64,000 bases of DNA from Phenylobacterium sp. RIFCSPHIGHO2_01_FULL_69_31. Its GTDB lineage: Bacteria; Pseudomonadota; Alphaproteobacteria; Caulobacterales; Caulobacteraceae. The DNA lies in contig NZ_MHXN01000016.1 of NCBI RefSeq assembly GCF_001824475.1, positions 113,696 through 177,695 on the forward strand, written 5' to 3'. The position numbers and the translations under genes were made by a program. The stretch's first letter is position 1, and the number at the start of each line of letters is the position of its first letter. The notes below the pieces were generated by a model that was given only the letters and a program-made list of their open reading frames with translations, made no database searches and was not told the origin of the DNA. Positions 28,536-37,594 of this stretch are shown one piece after another.

Positions 28536-29852
28536 GTGAAGACGCCTAAAGCAATCGGGCTGGCGATGGCGATGGTCGCCGCGCTGCTGGTCCCGGCGGC
28601 GGCCATCTCGCAAGGCAAGAAGCCGGCCGCGATCCCCGAGGCCGCCCGCAAGGCCGGCAAGGCCCAGGCGCCGGCCGTGGTGCAGGCCGCGGGCCTCTCC
28701 TGCCAGGTCGACGACGCCCGCCTGATCGGCGAGGACAAGAAGAGCAAGACCTCCTACTTCGAAGTCTCCTGCGGCGCGGGCCAGATGGGCTACGTCCTGC
28801 AGAAGCCGGCCGAGGGCGCGATCATCGCCTACAGCTGCATCGAGGCGAACACGCCGCCGGCCCCGGGCCAGGCGCCGTCGGCTCCCTGCATCCTGCCGGG
28901 CAACTCGGACCCGAAGGCGGTCCTGCAGCCCCTGCTGAAGGCGGCCGGCGCCGACTGCATTCCCGAGCAGGCGCGCGGCATCGGCCAGACCAAGACCAAC
29001 ACCTACATGGAAGTCGCCTGCCAGGGCGGCCAGGGCTACATCGTGCTGGCGAGCGTGCCGTTCGATAGCGCGAAGCCCGCCCAGGCCCAGAACTGCCTGA
29101 TGTACGACGACGCCGAAACCAACATCAAATGCACGCTGAGCGACAAGGCGGCGCGCATCGCCGTGGTCGACAAGTACGCGGGCATGGCCAACAACGGCTG
29201 CGCCGTGAAGGACCGCCGCTTTGTCGGCGTGTCGAAGGACAACTCGACCTTCTACGAAGCCTCCTGCCAGGACGGTAAGGGCTACATCTACAAGGTCGCC
29301 GCCGCCGGCACCCTGACCGAGACCTACGAGTGCGCCAAGGCCACCCAGATCCTGGGCGGCTGCACCCTGACGGACGCGCGCCAGGCCCAGAGCGAGCAGG
29401 CCGGCCTCTACACCAAGCTGGTGACGAGCGCCGGTGGCAAGTGCGACGTCGACAAGTACGCCTTGTTCCCGTCGAAGCCGGGCGAGGAAGTCGTCGAACT
29501 GGTCTGCAAGGACGGCTCGGGCGCCATCCTGATCTCGAAGGCCGGCTCGAAGGGCCAAGCCCTGGACTGCGCCCGCGCCCCCATCGCCGGCTACAAGTGC
29601 TCGCTGACCAAGCCGGAAGCGGCCTACGCCCTGCTGACCGCCGACCTCAAGAAGTTCAACTTCAACTCCTGCGAGGTCTCGAACAGCCGCGTGGTCGGCA
29701 AGACCGAGAAGGGCACGACCTATGTGGAAGTGGCCTGCGCCGACAAGCTGAAGGGCTACATGATCGAGTACCAGGACAAGCCCGCCGTGACGGCCGTCCA
29801 GGCCATCGGCTGCGCGTTCGCCGGCAACTGCAAGCTGCCCGGCAACACCTAG
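28536..29852 (+). CDS. Secreted protein of five four-cysteine repeats, function unknown
   Basis: A 438-residue protein with a signal peptide (about 1-26, KTPKAIGLAMAMVAALLVP then AAAIS) and a mature part made of five tandem repeats of roughly 75-85 residues. Each repeat has four cysteines in the same places: C-x-V/I at the start, Y-x-E-V/A-x-C before G-x-G-Y, a C before a short loop, and G/K-C-x-L; 20 in all, none elsewhere. This predicts two disulfides per repeat in the periplasm or outside the cell. I do not recognise the family. The GTG at 28536 is preferred because AGGAGA lies upstream at the right distance. It has its own promoter and a strong terminator, so it is a monocistronic gene. 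Confidence 0.8.
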   Translation: MKTPKAIGLAMAMVAALLVPAAAISQGKKPAAIPEAARKAGKAQAPAVVQAAGLSCQVDDARLIGEDKKSKTSYFEVSCGAGQMGYVLQKPAEGAIIAYSCIEANTPPAPGQAPSAPCILPGNSDPKAVLQPLLKAAGADCIPEQARGIGQTKTNTYMEVACQGGQGYIVLASVPFDSAKPAQAQNCLMYDDAETNIKCTLSDKAARIAVVDKYAGMANNGCAVKDRRFVGVSKDNSTFYEASCQDGKGYIYKVAAAGTLTETYECAKATQILGGCTLTDARQAQSEQAGLYTKLVTSAGGKCDVDKYALFPSKPGEEVVELVCKDGSGAILISKAGSKGQALDCARAPIAGYKCSLTKPEAAYALLTADLKKFNFNSCEVSNSRVVGKTEKGTTYVEVACADKLKGYMIEYQDKPAVTAVQAIGCAFAGNCKLPGNT

Positions 29853-29878
29853 GCGTTTCGGCCACGGCCGGGATCACG

Positions 29879-29908
29879 AAGGCCCGCGGAGCGATCCGCG
29901 GGCCTTTT
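29879..29908 (+). terminator. Rho-independent terminator
   Basis: AAGGCCCGCGG, a 6-base loop and CCGCGGGCCTT form an 11-bp stem running straight into a T tract (TTTT at 29905-29908). It is 27 bases after the stop of the cysteine-repeat gene. Confidence 0.85.
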
Positions 29909-29968
29909 GCTTGCCGAACGTTGGGGCAGGGCCGCGAGGTTGGCGCCCCCATTCGAAGGAGAGAGCCG

Positions 29969-30262
29969 ATGCCGGCCTATGTGATCTTCATCAAGAACAA
30001 GACCACCGACCCCGAAGAGCTGAAGACCTACGGCCAGAAGGCCGCGGGCGCCCGGGGCGACCACCAGATCACGCCGCTGGCCTTCTACGGCGCCCTGGAG
30101 GTGCTGGAGGGCGACGCCGCCGAGGGCGTGGTTCTGCTACAGTTCCCCGACAAGGCCGCGGCGCGCGCCTGGTACGACAGCCCGGCCTACCAGGACGCCA
30201 AACAGCACCGCCTCAAGGGCGCCGACTATCGCGTCATTCTGGCGGAGGGCCTGGGCGGCTAG
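29969..30262 (+). CDS. DUF1330 family protein
   Basis: A 97-residue small alpha/beta-barrel protein. The DUF1330 pattern is clear: PAYVIFIKNKTTDPEELKTY at the N-terminus, EVLEGD in the middle, and LLQFPDKAAARAWYDSPAYQ with R and DYRVILAEG at the end. No enzymatic role is established for the family. GAAGGAGAG precedes the ATG. It is isolated from the upstream gene by a terminator and overlaps the convergent TPP enzyme gene by 4 bases. Confidence 0.9.
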   Translation: MPAYVIFIKNKTTDPEELKTYGQKAAGARGDHQITPLAFYGALEVLEGDAAEGVVLLQFPDKAAARAWYDSPAYQDAKQHRLKGADYRVILAEGLGG

Positions 30263-31800
30263 ATCTTCGCTTCGATGAACATCGGGCCGCGCTGGCCCAT
30301 GGCGCCGGCGAAGGCCTTTTCGAACTCCTCGGCGGTGGCGCAGCTCACCGCCGGGAGGCCGAGGCCCTTGGCCACCGCCACGAAGTCGATGTTGGGCTCG
30401 CCCAGGTCCAGCAGCTTGCGGGCCGACGGCCCGGCCTCGCCGGCGCCCGTGCGCTGCATCTCGATGTTGAGGATGCGGTAGGTGTAGTTGGCGAACACGA
30501 CCACGGTGATGTCGAGGTTCTCGCGCGCCATCGTCCACAGCGCCTGCACCGTGTACATGGCCGAGCCGTCGCCGTTCAGGCTGAGGACCTTGCGGTCGGG
30601 TGCGGCCACGGCGGCGCCGATGGCGAGCGGCAGGCCGATGCCGATGGCCCCGCCCGTCAGCGCCAGCACGTCGTGCGGCCGGGCGGTCGCGGTATTGGCG
30701 GCGATCCCGGCGCCGGAGGTGACGGCGTCGTCGCAGATGATGGCGCCCTCGGGCATGTGCCGGGCGATCGAGGCGCCGATCGTATAGGCGGTCTGCTTCC
30801 CGGTCGGAGCCGCGTCTGGCAGCGCCAGCACCTGGCTGGGCCCTTCCTTCGGCGCGCCCAGCGCATCGGCCAGGGCGGCGAGGCCGGCGACGGCGTCTTC
30901 GCTGCGTTCGGCGAGGGTCAGGGTCTGACAGTCTTCCGGGACCAGCACGCTGGGGCGGTTGGGATAGGCGAAGAACGCCACCGGCATGGTCGTGCCGGCA
31001 TAGACCATCAGGTCCACGCCCTCGAGTTCGGCCAGGGCCATCTCGCCGAAGTATTGCATCTTCTTCGGCAGGAAGCCGCCGGCGCCGCGCGGCTGGCGCG
31101 CGACGAAGGTGTCGGAATAGACCGTGACCCCGGCCGCCTCCAGGCGCGCGGCCTGCTTCAGCGCCTCGGCGCGGACGGCCTGGCCGCCCAGGAGGACGAC
31201 CGGCTTCTTCGCTCCCTTGATGGCCTTGGCGGCGGCGTCGACCGCCGATGCGGCGGGCGCGGCCCGCGCAGGCTTCTGCGCGATCACGGGCTCGCCCTGG
31301 GCCGGCAGCCAGGCGGCGTCGGCGGGCAGGATCAAGCTGACCGGGCCGCCAGGCGGGCCGTAGCTGGCGGCGACCGCCTCGGCGGCCAGGCTGGCCACCG
31401 TGTCGGGCGTGTCGGCCGACTTGGCCCAGATCGAATTGGGCTTCACCAGGGTGGCGATGTCGGAGTTCAACGGCGCGTCGTACTGGCGGTGATAGGTGGC
31501 GTGGTCGCCGATGACGTTGACGATGGGCGTGAAGGCCCGGCGCGCATTGTGCAGGTTGGCGACGCCGTTGCCGTAGCCGGGGCCAAGGTGCAGCAGGGTG
31601 CAGGCCGGCTTGTCCGCGATCCGACCGTAGCCGTCGGCGGCGCCGGTGGCCACGCCCTCGAACTGGCACAGGACTGGGCGCATCGCCGGCACGCCGTCCA
31701 GGGCGGCCACGAACTGCATCTCTGACGTGCCGGGATTGGCGAAGCAGGCGGTGACCTCGTTGGCCACCAGGGTCGCGATCAGGGCGTCGGCGCCGTTCAT
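30259..31800 (-). CDS. Acetolactate synthase large subunit-like TPP enzyme
   Basis: A 513-residue thiamine-diphosphate enzyme. It has the N-terminal PYR domain with the activating Glu at E48 (CQFEGVATGAADGYGR), a central domain, and the C-terminal PP domain with the Mg/TPP motif LNGDGSAMYT through FANYTYRIL. It resembles the IlvB-like group that lacks a small subunit and includes benzoylformate decarboxylase-like members, so biosynthetic acetolactate synthesis is unlikely. It follows a CoA ligase gene by one base, which points to a catabolic role on an aromatic or branched acid. Confidence 0.82.
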   Translation of the reverse strand: MNGADALIATLVANEVTACFANPGTSEMQFVAALDGVPAMRPVLCQFEGVATGAADGYGRIADKPACTLLHLGPGYGNGVANLHNARRAFTPIVNVIGDHATYHRQYDAPLNSDIATLVKPNSIWAKSADTPDTVASLAAEAVAASYGPPGGPVSLILPADAAWLPAQGEPVIAQKPARAAPAASAVDAAAKAIKGAKKPVVLLGGQAVRAEALKQAARLEAAGVTVYSDTFVARQPRGAGGFLPKKMQYFGEMALAELEGVDLMVYAGTTMPVAFFAYPNRPSVLVPEDCQTLTLAERSEDAVAGLAALADALGAPKEGPSQVLALPDAAPTGKQTAYTIGASIARHMPEGAIICDDAVTSGAGIAANTATARPHDVLALTGGAIGIGLPLAIGAAVAAPDRKVLSLNGDGSAMYTVQALWTMARENLDITVVVFANYTYRILNIEMQRTGAGEAGPSARKLLDLGEPNIDFVAVAKGLGLPAVSCATAEEFEKAFAGAMGQRGPMFIEAKI

Positions 31801-31801
31801 T

Positions 31802-33577
31802 CTAGAATTCCATCACGTCGGAGGGAGCGGGGTCGGCGAAGAGCCGGTCGATGGCCTCGGCCCGACGGGTGCGGGCGAGGCTCTGGGCGATGTAGCCCTT
31901 GTCGGTGATCTCGCCGGAGCTGGCGTCGGGCGCGTCCGGCAGCACGAGGGCGCGGGCGACGCGGCCGCCGGAGCCCTTGGCGCGGCCGTTGAACGCCGCG
32001 AGGCCCGCGCGCACGGCGGCCTCGATCTCGGCCCGCGGGCGGGTGGGGTTGGGATAGAGCAGCAGGCCCACCGCGTCGCGGTTCTCGCCGCAGACCACAG
32101 CGTCGGTCACGGCGTCGCCGATCGCGCCGACGGCGCCGATCCGCAGTTCGCCCACCGAGACGAAGGTGCCGGACGCGAGCTTGAAGTTCTCGGACAGCCG
32201 GCCGTCGAAGATCATTCCGGCTTCGGGATTGGCGGGGTCGACGAACCGGGCGGCGTCGCCCAGCCGGTAGAAGCCTTCCTCATCGAAGGCGGCGGCGGAG
32301 AGCTCGGCGCGGCCCAGGTAGCCGGGGGTGACCTGCGGACCCTTGACCCGGAAGTCCAGCTTGCCTGCCTCCGGAACCAGGCGCACCGAGGTGCCGGGCA
32401 AGGGCAGGCCGATCATCCCCATCCGCGCATTCGGCCAATGGACGTTGCAGGCGGTGGGGCCGGTCTCGGTGGCGCCGTAGCCGGAGCCGAAGCTGATCCG
32501 CTCGCCCACCGTGCGCACCGCCACGGCCTGGATGCGGTCGGCGGTCGCCTGGCCCAGGGCCGCGCCGCCGTACTGCAGCAGGCGAACACGGGAGAAGAAG
32601 GCGCGGGCGAGGCCATCGTCCTGCTCCAGGGCCTCGGCGAACAGCATCCAGGCGGCGGGCACCATGTTCTGATACGTCGGCGCCACCTCGCGCAGGTTGC
32701 GGATCGTCTCGCCGAACTTCGCCGCCGTCGGCTGGCCCGCGTCGATGTAGAGCGAGCCGCCGCGGTGCGCCGAGTAGTGCAGGATCGCGTTGGCCCCCAG
32801 GCTGTGGCTCCAGGGCGCGGAATGGACCATGACCGGCGGGTCCGGATCGTCGAAGCAGGCGGTGATCTGGGCCGCGTTCAGGCTCATGGTGCGGTGGGTG
32901 TTGATCACCGCCTTGGGAAGGCCGGTGGAGCCTGAGGTCAGCAGGTACTTCGCATGCTGGTCGGGCGCGGCGACGGGTGCGGTTGGCCCGGACTCGTAGA
33001 GCCGGTCCAGCAGGACGTGGCCGGGACGGGGGTTGGCGGCGGCGATCACCGGCAGGCCGGCCAGAACGTCGGCGGCGAGGCCCTCCCCGAACAGGGCCGC
33101 GTCCTCCGTATAGACCGCGGCAGGCTTCAGGACTTCGCAGGCGTGGGTGAGCCGGGAGATGTTGGCGCCGGGCAGGCCGTACTGCGGCGAGACCGGCGCG
33201 ACCGGCATTCCCTGGCCCATGGCGGCATAGGCGATCAGCGCGTGGTCGATGGCGTTGCGCGCCAGGATCAGCAGCGGGCGCTCGCCGACGATTCCCAATT
33301 CCTGAAGGCCGCCGGCAAGGGCCGCGATCCGCTGCCAAGCCTCGGCGAAGGTCACGGTGCGCCAGCCCTCGCCCGAACGCTCGGCCAGCCAGATGCGGTC
33401 CGGCGCGGCGGTGGCCCAATGGGCGAGAGACGCGGTGACGGTCTGGAACTGAGTCGAGTACGGCGTCGGGTTAGTCAGGACGAACTCGCCGCCGGGCCGC
33501 GCCTCCACCGTCAGGCGGCGCGGCGCGTAGCGGGGATCCCGAAAGGGAGCGGTCGAGATGTTGAGCTCGGCGTCCAT
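31802..33577 (-). CDS. Feruloyl-CoA synthase-like AMP-forming CoA ligase
   Basis: A 591-residue ANL-superfamily ligase. The phosphate loop reads LLTSGSTGLPKAV, the A5 region GSGYGATETGPTA, the A8 hinge region follows MIFDGRLSENFKLASGTFV, and a C-terminal Lys occurs in SGEITDKGYIAQ. The Met-rich SAPWSHSLG segment and overall length match the feruloyl-CoA synthase group, which activates hydroxycinnamates, but other aromatic acids are possible. It is first in a two-gene unit with the TPP enzyme (1-base gap). Confidence 0.85.
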   Translation of the reverse strand: MDAELNISTAPFRDPRYAPRRLTVEARPGGEFVLTNPTPYSTQFQTVTASLAHWATAAPDRIWLAERSGEGWRTVTFAEAWQRIAALAGGLQELGIVGERPLLILARNAIDHALIAYAAMGQGMPVAPVSPQYGLPGANISRLTHACEVLKPAAVYTEDAALFGEGLAADVLAGLPVIAAANPRPGHVLLDRLYESGPTAPVAAPDQHAKYLLTSGSTGLPKAVINTHRTMSLNAAQITACFDDPDPPVMVHSAPWSHSLGANAILHYSAHRGGSLYIDAGQPTAAKFGETIRNLREVAPTYQNMVPAAWMLFAEALEQDDGLARAFFSRVRLLQYGGAALGQATADRIQAVAVRTVGERISFGSGYGATETGPTACNVHWPNARMGMIGLPLPGTSVRLVPEAGKLDFRVKGPQVTPGYLGRAELSAAAFDEEGFYRLGDAARFVDPANPEAGMIFDGRLSENFKLASGTFVSVGELRIGAVGAIGDAVTDAVVCGENRDAVGLLLYPNPTRPRAEIEAAVRAGLAAFNGRAKGSGGRVARALVLPDAPDASSGEITDKGYIAQSLARTRRAEAIDRLFADPAPSDVMEF

Positions 33578-33642
33578 GCCCGAGCGTTACGGGCGCCGGC
33601 CGCGAAAGGGAAGCCCGTCTTTGGCCGAGCGGAGCCGCGATG

Positions 33643-34128
33643 TCAGACGGTCGGTGAGGCGCGGCCGCTGCTCGAGGACGCGGCCACCAGCTTTGCGTGG
33701 GCCGCGTCGAGCTGGCGTGCGTGCCGGGCCGCCAGACCCTCCAGATGCTGCAGCAGGGCGCCGGGATCCGCCTCGCGGAGTTCGAAGGCGATGTCGGACG
33801 CCGCCAGCAGCTTGTCTTCCAGGTCCGAGAGGGTCAGGCCGCACATGGACCACCTCGGGAAGCTTCGTTCATCGATGCTGGCCAGCGACCGCAGGCGAAT
33901 GTCGTGGTGGCGCTGGTCCTGAAGAATGCGCTCGTAGCAGGCGATGACCCTGGCGTCCGGGCCCTCCAGCACCTGCACGAAGCTTGCGCCGTCGGCGAGC
34001 AGCAGGCCGGTGACGGCGTCGGGCGTATTACGCCGCGCGGAGACGACGAGGATCTCCTCCATGGCGTGCGGGAGGTTCGCGGCGGCCGCGTCCGAAATGC
34101 GGCTGACATAGAGAAGGCGGCAAAGCAT
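33643..34128 (-). CDS. BLUF-domain blue-light sensor
   Basis: A 161-residue protein with an N-terminal BLUF domain (about 1-100) that binds FAD. The photochemically important residues are all present with spacing like that of AppA: Y7, N34, Q52 (in FVQVLEG), W93 and M95. The remaining 60 residues form amphipathic helices, so this is a short BLUF protein that must signal through a partner. It lies 67 bases downstream of the ECF sigma factor on the same strand. No EAL or other output domain is attached. Confidence 0.92.
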   Translation of the reverse strand: MLCRLLYVSRISDAAAANLPHAMEEILVVSARRNTPDAVTGLLLADGASFVQVLEGPDARVIACYERILQDQRHHDIRLRSLASIDERSFPRWSMCGLTLSDLEDKLLAASDIAFELREADPGALLQHLEGLAARHARQLDAAHAKLVAASSSSGRASPTV

Positions 34129-34195
34129 CGGCGACCCAGTTGAGGCCGGCCGACCAATAGGGCCTCGACGGGGCTATGCAACCTCGGCGCAGAGA

Positions 34196-35413
34196 TCACG
34201 CCACGTCAAGGTCACGCCGTCTGCGCTCGAGCCACAGGCGCTCGGCAGGGGGTGGTTGCAGAGCTAAGGCCGCGGTGTACGCGTCGCGCGCCTGGTCCGG
34301 GCATCCGCCCTTTGCGCTCAGCGCGGCCAGCGCGGCCTGGTACGGCAGCCAGTCCTCCACGCCGTCGATCCGCGCGAGTTCGGCCAGGCCCGCGTCTGCT
34401 CCCCGCGCCTCCCCGATCGCGACGGCCCGGTTCACTGCGACGGCGGCATGGGGGCGAACCTCGGCCAGAACGTCGTAAAGCGCGGCGATGGTCGGCCAGT
34501 CCGTCACGCCGGCCTCGGCGCGGGTGCAATGGGCGGCGTGGATGGCGGCCAGGATCTGGCGCGGACCGCTGCGGCCGATCTCGGCGGCGCGGCCCAGGAG
34601 GTCGGCTCCCCCGGCGATCAGGTCGCGCCGCCAGAGGCCGACGTCCTGCTCGGACGGTGGGATCATGGCCCCCATGTCGTCGAGCCTCGCGGGACGCCGG
34701 GCCTCGGCGAAGCGGACCAGGGCGGCCAGACCCAGCACCTCGGGTTCGTCGGGCATGAGTTCGGCCAGCAGGCCCGACAGGCGCAGGATCTCGGCGGCGA
34801 AGGGCGCGGCGTCGCGATCGGCCAGGGCGGCGTCCTCATAGGCCTGGGCATAGGCGATCTCGAGGGTGGCCAGGACCGCTTCAAGCCGCTCCGGCCAGGC
34901 AGGACGGCTGGGGACCTCGAACGGCACGCCCGCGCCGGCGATCTTGCGCTTGGCCCGCGTAATCCGCTGCAGCATGGCCGGCTCGGCGGTGAAGAAGGCG
35001 CGCGCGAGCCGCGCCGTGGACAGGCCGCAGACGACCTTGAGCGTGAGGGCGGCGCGGATGTCGGGCGCCAGCGCGGGATGGCAGCACACGAAGATCAGTT
35101 TCAGCCGCTCGTCGGGTATGGGCTCATCGGCCGCCATCAGCGCCTCCTCGGGGGTAGGCAGAGGCTCGGGGGCATCGAGGATCGCGCGGTCACGGACGGC
35201 GGCGCGGCGCCTGGCGTCGATAGCGCGCCGCAGGGCCGCCCGCCACAGCCAGGCGGCGGGGTCGCGCGGCGCCTGGTTCGGCCAGGTCACGAGCGCGGCG
35301 GCCGCAGCGTCCGCGAACGCGTCCTCGGCCAGGTCCAGGTCGCGCAGGCGCCCGGCCAGGGCGGCCACGACCCGCGGCCGGGCGGTGGAGATGTCCTGGC
35401 CGAAGCGTCGCAT
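34196..35413 (-). CDS. ECF sigma factor with C-terminal TPR-like domain (ECF42 type)
   Basis: A 405-residue sigma factor. Region 2 lies at about 5-75 and region 4 at about 105-165 (LTLKVVCGLSTARLARAFF with the helix-turn-helix, then RITRAKRKI). Residues 170-400 are a helical domain with TPR-like units, for example AALYDVLAEVRPHAAVAVNRAVA and GCPDQARDAYTAALAL. This architecture and the two adjacent DGPF/YCII genes are the hallmarks of the ECF42 group, which has no classical anti-sigma factor. The start codon overlaps the stop of the upstream YCII gene by one base. Confidence 0.92.
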   Translation of the reverse strand: MRRFGQDISTARPRVVAALAGRLRDLDLAEDAFADAAAAALVTWPNQAPRDPAAWLWRAALRRAIDARRRAAVRDRAILDAPEPLPTPEEALMAADEPIPDERLKLIFVCCHPALAPDIRAALTLKVVCGLSTARLARAFFTAEPAMLQRITRAKRKIAGAGVPFEVPSRPAWPERLEAVLATLEIAYAQAYEDAALADRDAAPFAAEILRLSGLLAELMPDEPEVLGLAALVRFAEARRPARLDDMGAMIPPSEQDVGLWRRDLIAGGADLLGRAAEIGRSGPRQILAAIHAAHCTRAEAGVTDWPTIAALYDVLAEVRPHAAVAVNRAVAIGEARGADAGLAELARIDGVEDWLPYQAALAALSAKGGCPDQARDAYTAALALQPPPAERLWLERRRRDLDVA

Positions 35414-35763
35414 CAGTGGACGGCCAGAGGGCGGACCTCGACCTTGCCGCCGTCGACGACGGGGACGCGCCGGGCGATGGCGAGCGCCTCGTCGAGGTCG
35501 GGCACGTCGATCAGATAGTAGCCGCCGAGATGCTCGCGAGTCTCGGCGAAGGGGCCGTCGTGCAGTGTCTGTCGGCCGCCCCGGGTCACGACGGTGGTCG
35601 CGGTAGAGCTGTCCTGGAGGCCGGAGCCATCCTTCATGGCGCCCTTGGCGCGCAGCTCGGCGGCCAAGACCATGTGTTTCGCGACGATGTCCTTCAGCGC
35701 CGCTTCGCCGGCCTCGCCGGCGTAGGCGTCCTCGGGCTCGTAGATCAGGATCATGTACTGCAT
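35413..35763 (-). CDS. DGPF/YCII-domain protein (second copy)
   Basis: A 116-residue YCII-related protein with the DGPF signature in LHDGPFAETREHLGGYYLIDV and the conserved N-terminal MQYMILIYEPEDAY. These proteins are encoded with ECF42 sigma factors and may act as sensors or as targets of the sigma factor. It overlaps the sigma gene by one base and is 19 bases after its paralogue. Confidence 0.92.
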   Translation of the reverse strand: MQYMILIYEPEDAYAGEAGEAALKDIVAKHMVLAAELRAKGAMKDGSGLQDSSTATTVVTRGGRQTLHDGPFAETREHLGGYYLIDVPDLDEALAIARRVPVVDGGKVEVRPLAVH

Positions 35764-35782
35764 CGGTCCCTCCTCCTCCTGA

Positions 35783-36136
35783 TCAGTGGGCGACCACCGG
35801 GCGGACCTCGACCTTGCCGCCCGGGATGATCGGAACCCTGCGGGCCCAGGCGGTCGCGGCTTCGAGGTCGGCGACATCGATGACGTAGTAGCCGCCCAGG
35901 TGCTCGCGGGTCTCGGCGAAGGGGCCGTCGTGAACGGTCTTGGCGCCGGCGGCGTCGGTCCGAACCGTGCGGGCCTCACGGGTGGGCTGCAGTTCTTCGC
36001 CGGAGAATTCCACGCCCGCGGCGACAAGGTCCTCGGCCAGCTTCATGTGCTGGGCGATGATCTCGGCGAGAGTCTTCTGGCCGGCTTCGCCCTCGTAGGC
36101 GCCTTCGGGCTCGTAGAGCATCAGCATGTACTTCAT
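35783..36136 (-). CDS. DGPF/YCII-domain protein (first copy)
   Basis: A 117-residue paralogue of the next gene (MKYMLMLYEPEGAY at the N-terminus, VHDGPFAETREHLGGYYVIDV in the middle, same ending V-E-V-R-P-x-x-A-H). It is the first gene of the DGPF-DGPF-ECF unit, so the promoter of the unit should be in the 95-base gap to the divergent serine hydrolase gene. Confidence 0.92.
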   Translation of the reverse strand: MKYMLMLYEPEGAYEGEAGQKTLAEIIAQHMKLAEDLVAAGVEFSGEELQPTREARTVRTDAAGAKTVHDGPFAETREHLGGYYVIDVADLEAATAWARRVPIIPGGKVEVRPVVAH

Positions 36137-36231
36137 TTGGGTCCTCTCCGGCGTTGAAGTTTGCGCGACGCGATAGCGTGCGTCACCGGGGAGACGGGCG
36201 TCGTCCGCCCGATTCGACAGGGGTCTGCCAC

Positions 36232-37590
36232 ATGCGGTCGATTTTTCTGGCGGCGATGGCCGCCGCGGTGCTGGCCAACGGCGCGACGGCGGCGGAGGAC
36301 CCGCACGTGCGGGCGCTGGCGGCAGGCTACAAGGCCGCCTTCCTGTGCAGCGGGGTCTTCAACGCCGGCCGGCCCGAGACGGAGATCGCCGCCGACGACC
36401 TGGAGGGGATCTATCCGGACTACCAGGCGCTGGTGCGGACCTTGCCGGCGGTGGTGGACCGGCAGGCGAAGTCGGTGAGCGTGGCCTTCGATCCGAAGCT
36501 GCCGCCGCGGATCGCCGCCTGGCGGCCGAACCTGGGCTGCGCGCAACTACCGATCGGGGCAGGCCCGGAGGCGGTGGCGAAGCTGCCGCGCCTGGAGATC
36601 GAACCGCCGCCGGCCGCCAAGGCGAACTGGCCCGACGGGGACGAGAAGGCCACGGGGAAGACCCCAAAAGCGCTGGAACCCCTGCTGGCCCAGGCCTTCG
36701 ACCCGGGCGTCTACGGCGGCAAGACCACCGCCGTGGTGGTCGTGAAGGACGGGAAGATCGTCGGCGAGCGCTACCGTCCCGGCTACGACCTGCACACGAC
36801 GCAGCGGACCTGGTCGGCGGCCAAGAGCCTGACCGCGACGGTGGTGGGACGGGCCGCGCACCTGGGCAAGTTGAAGGTCGACGGACCGGCAGAGATCCCG
36901 GAGTGGCGAGCGGCGGGCGACCCCCGGGCCGCCATCACCCTGGCCCAGCTGCTGCACATGGGCTCGGGCCTCTGGACGGACGGGCCGGGCAACCGCACGG
37001 ACGAGGTCTATGTGGGCGGTGGGCTGGTCACGGAGTGGGCCACGCGGATGCCGCTGGAGGTCGCCCCCGACACCCGCTTCCGCTATGCGAACAACGACAC
37101 GCTACTGGCGGCGCGCAGCGTACGAGCGGCCCTGGGCGACGGGCCGGACGCGCTGGCGTTCCCCTTCACCGAACTGCTCTGGAAGATCGGGATGCGGCAC
37201 ACGACGCCGGAGACGGACTGGCAGGGGAACTACATCCTCTCCAGCCAGGTCTGGACCACGGCCCGCGACTTGGCGCGGCTGGGCCTGCTCTATCAGAACG
37301 ACGGGGTGTGGAACGGCAGGCTGCTGCTGCCGGAGGGTTGGTCGAGGTTCGTCGCCACGCCGGGGCCGGCGCAGCCCGAGAAGGGGCCGGGGTATGGGGC
37401 GTTCTTCTGGCTGTACGGTCCTGCCCAGGGCCTGCCTGAAGGAACCTACGGCATGAACGGCAACCGCGGGCAGTACGTGTTCATCGTCCCGTCGAAGAAG
37501 GTTGTGATCGTCCGCCGCGGCTTCGATTCCGCGGCGGCGCGGTTCGACGAGGTGAAGTTCGCCCGGGACGTGCTGGCGGCGCTGGAGTAG
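36232..37590 (+). CDS. Exported serine hydrolase (class C beta-lactamase fold)
   Basis: A 452-residue protein with a signal peptide (about 1-20, cleaved after ATAA). The penicillin-binding fold has the nucleophile motif S195-A-A-K198 (WSAAKSLT) and the Y285-A-N287 motif; a G-N-R-G-Q stretch near the C-terminus sits where a KTG-like motif is expected. It resembles 6-aminohexanoate-dimer hydrolase and esterase members (EstB type) rather than true beta-lactamases. The ATG at 36232 is chosen because it starts the signal peptide. The substrate is unknown. Confidence 0.85.
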   Translation: MRSIFLAAMAAAVLANGATAAEDPHVRALAAGYKAAFLCSGVFNAGRPETEIAADDLEGIYPDYQALVRTLPAVVDRQAKSVSVAFDPKLPPRIAAWRPNLGCAQLPIGAGPEAVAKLPRLEIEPPPAAKANWPDGDEKATGKTPKALEPLLAQAFDPGVYGGKTTAVVVVKDGKIVGERYRPGYDLHTTQRTWSAAKSLTATVVGRAAHLGKLKVDGPAEIPEWRAAGDPRAAITLAQLLHMGSGLWTDGPGNRTDEVYVGGGLVTEWATRMPLEVAPDTRFRYANNDTLLAARSVRAALGDGPDALAFPFTELLWKIGMRHTTPETDWQGNYILSSQVWTTARDLARLGLLYQNDGVWNGRLLLPEGWSRFVATPGPAQPEKGPGYGAFFWLYGPAQGLPEGTYGMNGNRGQYVFIVPSKKVVIVRRGFDSAAARFDEVKFARDVLAALE

Positions 37591-37594
37591 CGCC

